A program made the translations under genes and the position numbers. From NCBI GenBank assembly GCA_009694045.1, contig SHVY01000032.1, positions 1-39,731 on the forward strand: DNA of 39,731 nucleotides. The letters run 5' to 3'. Below the pieces are notes generated by a model. That model ran no database searches, had not been told where the DNA came from, and worked only from the letters and a program-made list of their open reading frames with translations. The DNA is from Alphaproteobacteria bacterium. Its GTDB lineage: Bacteria; Pseudomonadota; Alphaproteobacteria; SP197. Shown here in pieces: positions 32,075-39,731 of the stretch; the stretch's first letter is position 1, and each line of letters starts with the position of its first letter.

Positions 32075-33286
32075 ATGAAGGAGTATCTTCGCAGGCAAGT
32101 GGATTGGCCGCAGCCGTTCCCGCCCGAGGAGTACGCCGAGCGCCGGGCCAACACGCGCAAGGCTTTGGCCGCCAAGGGCATCGACGCCATCTACGTCACC
32201 AACCCGGCTGACCTCACCTGGCTGACCGGCTACGACATGATCTGGTACCACCTGCGCAACCTGACCGGGTTCCTGGTGCGGGTCGACGGCGATGCCACGA
32301 TCTTCTTCGACGCGATTGGCCACACCACCATCGTCTCGACGACCCCTGAGATTTCCGAAGTGGTCTGGTTCGCGCGCGGTGACGCGGGTGACCATGTGGC
32401 GCTGATCGCCGATACCGTGAAGGCGCGGGGACTCGGTCATGGCAGGATCGCGCTGCAGCCCTGGGGCTACGCACCCCACGCCACGGTGATGGATGCGCTC
32501 GGCGCCAAGCTGCGCGCTGGCGGGGCGACGGTCGCGGATGGCGCCCAGCTCGTCGAGGAGCTGCGCCTCGTCAAGTCGCCGCGGGAGATCGCGGTGATGC
32601 GCGAGGCCTCGGCCGTCGCGGACGCCGCCATGGCGGCGGCGCGCGACGCGATCAAGCCGGGGGTGATGGAGACCGAGATCGAGGCCGCGATCATGGCGAC
32701 CGCCATGCGCAAGGGCGCGGGCTATCCCGGCATCCGCACGATGATCGGCTCGGGCCCGCGCGCCGGCACCCACCACAGCCCGCCGCAGCACCGCAAGATC
32801 AAGCAAGGCGACTTGGTGTTCGTGGACTTCTGCGGCGTCCTGCACCGCTACCACGTCAACCTCAATCGCACGTTCTCGCTGGGCAAGCCGGACAGACGCT
32901 GGACACAACTGATGGACGCCTCGGCCGGCTGCATCGACGCGATCATCGCCGAGGTGAAGCCCGGCGATCCATGGAGCAAGGCGGACAAGGTCGGCCAGCG
33001 CTATCTCGACGACCAGGGTCTACGGCAGTACGTCTGGTGGGCCGGCGGCTACAACCAGGGTATCGCCCTGCCGCCGGACTGGTGCGGCACCTACTGGGTC
33101 GAGCCGCGTGTCGGTACCCCCGACCGGCCCCTGGTGCCGGGGATGTTCTTCAACTACGAAAACCAGTTCGACGTGTGGGAGGACTGGCCGGGCGGCAGTG
33201 GCGCCGCCTACATCGACACGTTGATGGTCACGGCGCAGGGGCTCGAGGTCATGTCCAAGCATCCGCGCAACCTGGTGACGGTCTAG
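32075..33286 (+). CDS. M24/creatinase-like hydrolase with degenerate metal site
   Basis: The 403-residue protein has a creatinase N-terminal domain (IDAIYVTNPADLTWLTGYDM) and a pita-bread C-terminal domain. Of the usual five metal ligands, the first Asp (VFVDFCG) and one Glu (FNYENQF) remain. The second Asp is Asn (YHVNLNRTF), the His region reads GGYNQGIAL, and the last Glu is Ile (AYIDTLMVT). GTHHSP aligns with the region of the catalytic His of metal-free creatinase. It therefore looks like a metal-independent C-N hydrolase of the creatinase/ectoine-hydrolase type rather than an Xaa-Pro peptidase. GGGAGGGAAG precedes the ATG at 32075. Its stop codon lies within a 54-bp palindrome. Confidence 0.88.
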   Translation: MKEYLRRQVDWPQPFPPEEYAERRANTRKALAAKGIDAIYVTNPADLTWLTGYDMIWYHLRNLTGFLVRVDGDATIFFDAIGHTTIVSTTPEISEVVWFARGDAGDHVALIADTVKARGLGHGRIALQPWGYAPHATVMDALGAKLRAGGATVADGAQLVEELRLVKSPREIAVMREASAVADAAMAAARDAIKPGVMETEIEAAIMATAMRKGAGYPGIRTMIGSGPRAGTHHSPPQHRKIKQGDLVFVDFCGVLHRYHVNLNRTFSLGKPDRRWTQLMDASAGCIDAIIAEVKPGDPWSKADKVGQRYLDDQGLRQYVWWAGGYNQGIALPPDWCGTYWVEPRVGTPDRPLVPGMFFNYENQFDVWEDWPGGSGAAYIDTLMVTAQGLEVMSKHPRNLVTV

Positions 33287-33336
33287 TGCTTTGACTCCGA
33301 CGGATCGTTCACGATCCGTCGGAGTCAAAGCACTAG
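33283..33336. repeat. 54-bp perfect palindrome (25-bp arms, TTCA loop) overlapping a stop codon
   Basis: The left arm starts CTAGTGCTTTGACTCCGACG and pairs without a mismatch with the right arm ending CGTCGGAGTCAAAGCACTAG around a 4-base TTCA loop. The stop codon TAG of the M24 gene (33284-33286) is part of the left arm. There is no T-tract on either side, so it is not a classical terminator, though such a stem could block exonucleases. The perfect symmetry and unusual composition suggest a dispersed palindromic repeat rather than a gene-specific signal. Confidence 0.9.
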
Positions 33337-33407
33337 GAAGATTCTCATCTTGTGGCCCGCCCTAAACACGATGATGAATCATGCGTTTGTATCGGACCAC
33401 TAGGTCG

Positions 33408-34178
33408 ATGGACATGTTCAGGTTGGACGGCAAGGTGGCGCTGGTCACCGGCGGCAGCAAGGGGATCGGCCGGGCGATCGCCGAGCGGATGGCCGAGGCC
33501 GGGGCCAAGGTCGTGGTGGCCAGCCGCAAGAAGGAGGTCTGTGACGAGGTGGTCCGGGCGATCCACGCGAGGGGCGAGGATGCCCACGCCATCGCCTGCA
33601 ACGTCTCGCAGCTCGACCAGATCGCGGCCCTGGTGAAGGGCGCGCTCGACCACTACGGGCGGGTCGACATCTTCGTGGGCAACGCCGCCGTCAACCCGCA
33701 CTACGGCCCGATGACCGCGATCGAGGAACCGGCATTCGATAAGATCATGGACGCCAACGTGAAGGCCAACCTGTGGTTCGCCAAGCTGCTCCTGCCGGCG
33801 ATGGCTGAACGCAAGGACGGGGTGTTCCTGGTGATCTCCAGCATCGCCGGGCAGAAGGGCACCGACAAGATCGGCGTCTATGGCATCTCGAAGGCTGCGG
33901 ATTCGGCCCTGGTCCGCAACCTGGCCGTCGGCTGGGGCAAGGCCAATATCCGGGTCAACGCCATCGCGCCGGGCCTGATCCGCACCGACTTCGCCCGCGC
34001 CCTGTGGGAGGACCCGGCGCGGCGCGCGGCGATCGAGGCCGCCTATCCCCTGGGCCGGATCGGCGAGCCCGACGACGTGGCGGGCCTCGCCGTGTTTCTC
34101 GCTGGCCAGGGAGGCTGCTACATCACCGGCCAGACGATCGTGGTCGACGGCGGCGCGACGATCGCGGACGTGGTGTAG
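33408..34178 (+). CDS. short-chain dehydrogenase/reductase (SDR) family oxidoreductase
   Basis: The 256-residue protein is a classical SDR. It has the cofactor motif VTGGSKGIGRA near the N-terminus, NAAV for structural NAG, a catalytic SSIAG serine region, YGISK with the active-site Tyr and Lys, and VNAIAPGLIRTDF. The ending ITGQTIVVDGGATI is typical. The basic residues SRKK after the second strand suggest NADP(H) preference. I chose the ATG at 33408, although ATG 33414 is equally close to the fold start and 33381 has no better support. It lies between the palindrome and the convergent APH-like gene. Substrate not predictable; a hydroxyacyl or polyol compound is likely. Confidence 0.9.
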   Translation: MDMFRLDGKVALVTGGSKGIGRAIAERMAEAGAKVVVASRKKEVCDEVVRAIHARGEDAHAIACNVSQLDQIAALVKGALDHYGRVDIFVGNAAVNPHYGPMTAIEEPAFDKIMDANVKANLWFAKLLLPAMAERKDGVFLVISSIAGQKGTDKIGVYGISKAADSALVRNLAVGWGKANIRVNAIAPGLIRTDFARALWEDPARRAAIEAAYPLGRIGEPDDVAGLAVFLAGQGGCYITGQTIVVDGGATIADVV

Positions 34179-34185
34179 GAGCGCC

Positions 34186-35234
34186 TCACCGATCCGCCAA
34201 TGTCCGCCCCTTTTCGATCAGGGCACGGACGCGGGGGCCGAAAGTGGCGAAGCGGGTGTCGTGGGTCTGGCCACGCAGGTACCGAATATAGATCTGCTGC
34301 AGGATCACCGCCGTCTTGAAGGCGGAGAAGACTTCGTACCAACGCACGCGGCCGACGTCGCGGCCGCTGAGTTCGCCGTAAAGGGCGATGATCTCGGCCC
34401 GCGTGGCGAAGCCGGGGGCGTCGGTCGGCATCATCGCACCCTCGCGCCACAGCGGCGGATCGCCGGCCTCGATCCAGTAGGTAAGCAGAGTGCCGAGGTC
34501 GGTCAGGGGATTGCCACGGGTGCACATGTCCCAGTCCAACACCGCGACCGCCCGGGCGGGGTCATCGGCGGCGACCATGATGTTGTCGAGCTTGAAGTCG
34601 TTGTGCACCAGGGTGGGCGCGCCCTCGGGCGGCAGCTCGCGGGCGATCCAGCCGACCAGGTCGGTGGCATCGGGGCTCGCGGGATCGATGGCCGCGTGCC
34701 AGCGCTTCGTCCAGCCTTCGACTTGGCGCACGAGGTAGCCCTGGGGCCGGCCCAGGTCGCCGAGGCCTACGGCTGCCGGATCGAGGCGGTGCAGCCCGGC
34801 CATGGCCTCGACCATCATACGCCCGAGGCGACCGGCGAGCGTCGGATCGCCCCTGACCACATCGGCGTTCTTCATGCGGATGACGAGTCCGTGCCGGCGT
34901 TCCAGCACATGAAAGTCGATCCCGAGGATCGCCTGGTCGGTACAGAGAACGAAGCTCCGGGGCGCCAGATCGTAGCCGCGCCACAGGTTGGCGAGCACGA
35001 GATGCTCGCGCCGCATATCGTGGGCCGAGGGCGCGATCGGGCCGAGCGGCGGGCGGCGCAGGACGTACTCGCGTTCGCCGAAGGCAACCAAGTAGGTGAG
35101 GTTCGCATGCCCCCCGCCGAACTGGCGCACCGCGAGCGGGCCGGACACGTCGGGAAGGTGTGCCCGGAGCCACGGCTCCAACCGGCTGACGTCGAGGGTT
35201 TCGTCGGCCCGGACGGCGATCGTCTCAGGGTCGA

Positions 35235-35238
<4 letters not shown>
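34186..35238 (-). CDS. aminoglycoside phosphotransferase (APH)-like family protein, acyl-CoA-dehydrogenase-associated
   Basis: The 350-residue protein has kinase-like motifs. These are [13 protein letters not shown] (nucleotide loop), YVLRRPP (lysine/arginine strand), the catalytic loop [13 protein letters not shown] and the metal-binding [17 protein letters not shown]. Despite the name, this subfamily sits beside acyl-CoA dehydrogenases (ACAD10/11- and FadE36-like) and is thought to phosphorylate hydroxyacyl substrates so that they can be eliminated. The start is a GTG at 35238 that overlaps the dehydrogenase TGA in GTGA. The open frame continues upstream to 35955 antisense to the real dehydrogenase and is rejected. 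It is the last gene of the ligase/dehydrogenase operon and runs convergently to the SDR gene. Confidence 0.9.
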
Positions 35239-36445
<1,207 letters not shown>

Positions 36446-36449
<4 letters not shown>

Positions 36450-37507
36450 CGACCGGCGCCTCCGAAGCGCTTCACGTAGTCCGCAAGTTTTGCCTTCCAG
36501 GGGGCGCTCTCGATCACCGTGCGGTTGAGGATGGCGGAGGGGACGCGCCCGCCCATCACGTCCAGCGTGGCACCCACGTTGAGCTCGGCGCACACCGTCA
36601 TGTAGCGGTCGGTCCAGTTGAGCGCGTGGGCGGAGAAGATTACGTTCGGGGCCCGCAGCAGCGGGTCCTTGGGGTCCGGCGGCTCCGGGTCGAGGACGTC
36701 GAGTCCCGCGCCGGCGATGGCGCCATCGTGCAGCGCCTTGGCCAAGGCCGGCCCATCGACGACCGCACCCCGCGCCATGTTGACCAGGAAAGCGGTCCGC
36801 TTCATGCGTGCGAGGCGCTGGGTGTTGATGAGCTTGCGGGTTTCGGGCGTCACCAGGCAGTGCAGGCTGACCACGTCGGATTCGGCGAGAAGGCTATCCA
36901 GGTCGGTCAAACGCACCCCGAGACCCGCCGCCACCGCGGCGTCGGCATTGGGGTCCGTGGCGATGACCTTCATCTCCAAGGGCTTGACCAGGCGCGCGAC
37001 CTCCGAGCCGATACTGCCGAAGCCAACCAGGCCCAGGGTACGACCCCTGAGGTCGAGTCCGGCCATGTCCCCGCGCGAAGTCCACAGCCGCTCGGATTCG
37101 ATCGTCGCCCGATGCTTGTCGAGCAGCCGCGTCGTCACCGCCAGGATCATGGTGAGAGCCGCCACTGCGGTCGGGCGCCGGACGGCCTCGGTGGCGAGCA
37201 TGAAGGCGACGTTCGCCTCCGTCACCGCGGAGACATCCGCGTCCTCGTAGCCGACGCCCGTGCGCGTGATCAGGGCGAGCCGGCCGCTCTTGGGGATCGA
37301 ACTCCGCTCGATCCGCGCCTCGCCTGGCGAGGAGACGAGCACGTCCACGTCCTCGAGGTTGGCGGCGGCGAGGGTCGGGGTCGACGCCAGGATCTTGATC
37401 GCGATCCGATCGTCCGCCCGCAGGCGGCCGATGTCGTACTCGGACGTCGTCGGCGTGCCGTCGGGCTTGAGCAGGTCGGCGGTGAAGGCGACGCGGAAGG
37501 GTTCCAT
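36446..37507 (-). CDS. D-2-hydroxyacid dehydrogenase (NAD-binding)
   Basis: The 353-residue protein has the NAD-binding Rossmann motif [16 protein letters not shown] in the middle. The catalytic residues of the family follow: Arg in [11 protein letters not shown], Glu in [10 protein letters not shown] and His in FSAHALNW. The N-terminal substrate domain includes [16 protein letters not shown]. It reduces a 2-keto acid or oxidises a D-2-hydroxy acid, as in phosphoglycerate or glyoxylate dehydrogenases. It lies 9 bases after the ligase gene and overlaps the acyl-CoA dehydrogenase start. This suggests the operon handles a 2-hydroxy or 2-keto carboxylic acid; the actual substrate is unknown. Confidence 0.92.
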
Positions 37508-37516
37508 GCGGGTCTC

Positions 37517-39121
37517 CTAGGGTTTGGTCAAGCGGTCCCAAGTGGCGGGCGTCAGCGGGCGTTCGCGCAACGGGAACTTCTGGATCTTGCCGGTCGGCGT
37601 CTTCGGCAACGCGGCCACGAACTCGATGTAGCGCGGCACCATGAAGGCCGCGGTGCGGCTTGACAAGAAGGCGTGGAGGTCGGGGGCCGTCAGGCTCGCG
37701 CCCGCTTTCAGCACCACCACCGCCTTGACCTCGTCCTCGGTGTGCTCGGAGGCGACCGGGATCACGGCGCACTCGAGAACCGCGGGGTGGGCATTGACCT
37801 CGGCCTCGACCTCGACCGAGGAGATGTTCTCGCCGCGCCGTCGGATCGCGTCCTTGAGTCGGTCCACGAAATAGAAGTTACCGGCCGCATCGCGCATCAT
37901 GGCATCGCCGCTGTGCAGCCACAGGTTGCGCCAGGCCTCCAAGGTTTTCGCCGGATTGCCCCAATAGCCGGCCATGACGATCCACGGCTCCCTTGGCCGC
38001 ACGACCAGCTCGCCCACGGTGCCGTGTGGTACCTCGTTGTCCTGGTCGTCGACGATCCTGACCTCGAATCGGTCCGATACGATGCGGCCGCAGGACCGCT
38101 CATCGACCAGGTCGAACAGCCTGGGCTTCGGCAGATCGAACCCGGCGCGGATCGGCACGCAAACCTCGGTGGAGGCGTAGTTGGTGGTAGCGCGAAGGCC
38201 GAAACGACGACAGAACTCGCGGATCTGGGGGATGAGGGGCACGACCAGCACCTTGTCCAGGGGATTGGACGCGTCGTCGGTGCGTTCGGGCTGGCGATGA
38301 AGGAAGTTGCACATGGCGCCGAGCAGGAGCGAGGTGTTGGCTTGAAAGCCCGCGACGTCGTCCCAGAAGTCCGTGACGGAGAACCGATCCTTCAGCACGG
38401 CCGTACCGCCGCCGATCATCGTGGCGTAGACCACCGCCCACTGCCCACCGATGTAGAACAGCGGCAGTGGCGCGTAGTAGACGTCGGCCGGTTCCAGGTC
38501 GAGGACCTCGACGACGCAGTTGGCGTATTCGTAGGCCTGCGCATGGGTGATCATCACGCCCTTGGACGCTCCCGTCGTGCCCGACGTGTACATGACCGCC
38601 GCGAGGTCGGTGTAGCCGGGTACCCGCGCCGGGTCGCGGCCGCCGACCAGAAGGTCCTCGTAGGGGATCACCCGCAGTCGTCGGGAGAGCGCTTCGGGAA
38701 CAGCACCCTCGCCGCAGATCACCAGCCGCTCGAGCCGGGCGGGGAGCGGATTGAACTCCAGCAGCCGATCCAGGAACTCGGGAGCGGTGATGAGGTTCGT
38801 CGCGCGCGAATCCTCGATTACGTGCCGCAGAATGGCGCCGCGGTAAGCGGTGTTGATCGGCACCTCGATGACGCCCGCCTTTGCAAGCCCCAGCCAAAGA
38901 GCGACGAACGGCAGTCCGTTGGGCAACATCAGGAGGCAGGTATCGCCAAACCCCAGACCCAGCCCGGTCAGTCCACGCGAGAGCTGGGTGGCGAGCGCGT
39001 TAAGCGCGCCGTAGCCGTGGGCGTGACCCGCCTCGATCAGGAAGGTCTTGTCGGGGTCCCGGGCCGCCGTGCGTTCGAGCACGGTCGCGACCGTCTGCTC
39101 CGATCGCTTGGGAACCCTCAT
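37517..39121 (-). CDS. AMP-dependent acyl-CoA synthetase/ligase (CaiC-like)
   Basis: The 534-residue protein is an ANL-superfamily ligase. It has the phosphate-binding loop AVMYTSGTTGASKGVMITH, NYASTEV in place of the usual YGxTE motif, VVRPREPWIVMAGYWGNP, SGDAMMRDAAGNFYFVDR and the late LPKTPTGKIQKF with the catalytic Lys. It activates a carboxylic acid to acyl-CoA with ATP. Overall feel is closest to crotonobetaine/carnitine-CoA ligase (CaiC) types, but the substrate is not proven. It is the first gene of the four-gene operon that continues with the hydroxyacid dehydrogenase. The 126 bases upstream, before the IS end, must carry the promoter; no clear hexamers were found. Confidence 0.9.
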   Translation of the reverse strand: MRVPKRSEQTVATVLERTAARDPDKTFLIEAGHAHGYGALNALATQLSRGLTGLGLGFGDTCLLMLPNGLPFVALWLGLAKAGVIEVPINTAYRGAILRHVIEDSRATNLITAPEFLDRLLEFNPLPARLERLVICGEGAVPEALSRRLRVIPYEDLLVGGRDPARVPGYTDLAAVMYTSGTTGASKGVMITHAQAYEYANCVVEVLDLEPADVYYAPLPLFYIGGQWAVVYATMIGGGTAVLKDRFSVTDFWDDVAGFQANTSLLLGAMCNFLHRQPERTDDASNPLDKVLVVPLIPQIREFCRRFGLRATTNYASTEVCVPIRAGFDLPKPRLFDLVDERSCGRIVSDRFEVRIVDDQDNEVPHGTVGELVVRPREPWIVMAGYWGNPAKTLEAWRNLWLHSGDAMMRDAAGNFYFVDRLKDAIRRRGENISSVEVEAEVNAHPAVLECAVIPVASEHTEDEVKAVVVLKAGASLTAPDLHAFLSSRTAAFMVPRYIEFVAALPKTPTGKIQKFPLRERPLTPATWDRLTKP

Positions 39122-39247
39122 GGCCCAGGCGCGCGACGAAATGGGTCGCTCCCGTGCGGCGGAGAACCGCTCCGCCGCAGGTTTTCAGCGGCTCCCCGAT
39201 ACGGAATCATCGCGCAATCCACAGCGTGAACTGAACAGCAGCCAACC

Positions 39248-39731
39248 TGTCAACGCCGGAGTAAAAATGCATCGGCCGGCCGGAGTAAAAGTGCGTCACG
39301 GCTGATGGCATGGAGGCGCCCCGCGGGGGGCCTCCATGGGTTTTCGTTTATTCCTCGGGTGGGTTGTTGGGCAGGTTTTGCGGCTTTGGCACCACGCTGT
39401 CGGCGCTTGCTCTGCTTGAGCCGGTAGCTGTCGCCGTTCATCTCCAGGATATGGACGTGGTGGGTGAGGCGGTCGAGCAGGGCGCTGGCGAGCCGTTCGG
39501 AAGCGAACACGCCGGTCCACTCGTCGAACGGCAGGTTGTGGTGACGATGGTCGAGCTGCGCTCGTAGCGTTGGCTGAAGACCTCGAACAGCAGCTCGGCG
39601 CCGGTCTGGGACAGCGGCACGTAGCCAAGCTCGTCGACGATCAGCAGCTTGTAGCCGGCAAGCTGGCGCTGCAGCCGCAGCAGTCGCTTCTCGTCGCGGG
39701 CCTCGATCAGCTCGTGGACCACGGCGGCAGC
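39248..39731 (-). mobile_element. IS21-family insertion sequence, one end (continues beyond the window)
   Basis: The element begins at TGTCAACGCCGG (39248). Two direct repeats follow, of the type GCCGGAGTAAAAATGCATC (about 39255-39273) and GCCGGAGTAAAAGTGCGTC (about 39279-39297), the kind of multiple terminal repeats seen at IS21-family ends. The istB-type gene then reads on the minus strand to the window edge. A hairpin with arms CATGGAGGC/GCCTCCATG (39309-39338) lies just after the likely istB stop. The transposase gene istA should lie beyond 39731. The element inserted about 126 bases upstream of the acyl-CoA ligase and could affect its expression. Confidence 0.82.
39250..39731 (-). pseudogene. 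istB: IstB helper ATPase of IS21 family, partial and frameshifted
   Basis: From the window edge the minus strand encodes the C-terminal half of IstB: VHELIEARDEKRLLRLQRQL, then YKLLIVDELGYVPLSQ (Walker B) and ELLFEVFSQRYE. The frame breaks near 39538, where VTTNLPFDEWTG would be expected. One base appears to be missing, and the sequence continues in the next frame with VFASERL and THHVHILEMNGDSYRLKQS. A third reading giving VVPKPQNLPNNPPEE and a TAA at 39348-39350 looks like the natural end, so a second shift near 39405 is possible. The 5' part lies outside the window. The copy is probably inactive, or the sequence carries errors. Confidence 0.78.

Noticed and set aside
31699-32190. N-terminal extension giving a 900-residue dimethylformamidase-like protein
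   Set aside because: The extension reads over the small-subunit gene in another frame, and the ATGA overlap at 31695-31698 is the natural start.
37673-39229. Plus-strand open frame (518 codons) opposite the acyl-CoA ligase
   Set aside because: It is a shadow of the ligase gene, which has all ANL motifs.

Overview
The window is a chromosomal segment of a high-G+C Gram-negative bacterium, most likely an alphaproteobacterium of Rhodospirillales type. This rests on the strong G/C third-codon bias, the catabolic gene style (MttB-family methyltransferase, CocE hydrolases, acyl-CoA dehydrogenase with aminoglycoside-phosphotransferase-like partner) and two kinds of palindromic intergenic element that I associate with that group. 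I found no rRNA, tRNA, CRISPR array or phage gene, and no recognisable transcription factor.

Region 1 (12-16579) looks like a large N-methyl compound catabolic locus in two divergent arms. The left arm (minus strand, 5845 to 12) encodes a corrinoid protein, a DUF1638 protein, a virulence-factor-domain protein, a methylenetetrahydrofolate reductase, a pterin-binding methyltransferase and a RACo-type reductive activator. Together these form the corrinoid and tetrahydrofolate half of a methyl-transfer pathway. The right arm (plus strand, 6266 or 7330 to 16579) carries an alkaline-phosphatase-superfamily hydrolase and then seven tightly packed genes. These are a non-pyrrolysine MttB-family methyltransferase, a phytanoyl-CoA-dioxygenase-like enzyme, three tandem EamA transporters and two tandem CocE/NonD hydrolases. 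My inference is import, hydrolysis, hydroxylation and demethylation of one unknown N-methylated substrate.

Region 2 (16581-24125) has a minus-strand operon of an ATP-grasp protein, a DMT transporter and a glutathione S-transferase. A divergent Dpp/Opp-type ABC importer follows (two permeases and one fused double ATPase, with no binding protein), and then a secreted peptidoglycan-binding-domain protein.

Region 3 (24140-28650) has a TerC-family membrane protein behind a terminator-like hairpin, a patatin-like phospholipase broken by one frameshift, and an OafA/SGNH acyltransferase broken by about five. All of these shifts look like single-base losses, so they are either real decay or local sequence error. 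A 58-codon gene follows.

Region 4 (28726-34178) has a class II aldolase-like protein, a two-subunit N,N-dimethylformamidase-like amidohydrolase, a divergent M24/creatinase-like hydrolase that has lost metal ligands, a 54-bp perfect palindrome overlapping that gene's stop codon, and an SDR oxidoreductase.

Region 5 (34186-39731) is a minus-strand operon of an acyl-CoA ligase, a D-2-hydroxyacid dehydrogenase, an acyl-CoA dehydrogenase and an APH-like phosphotransferase. It is followed by one end of an IS21-family element with a frameshifted istB that runs off the window.
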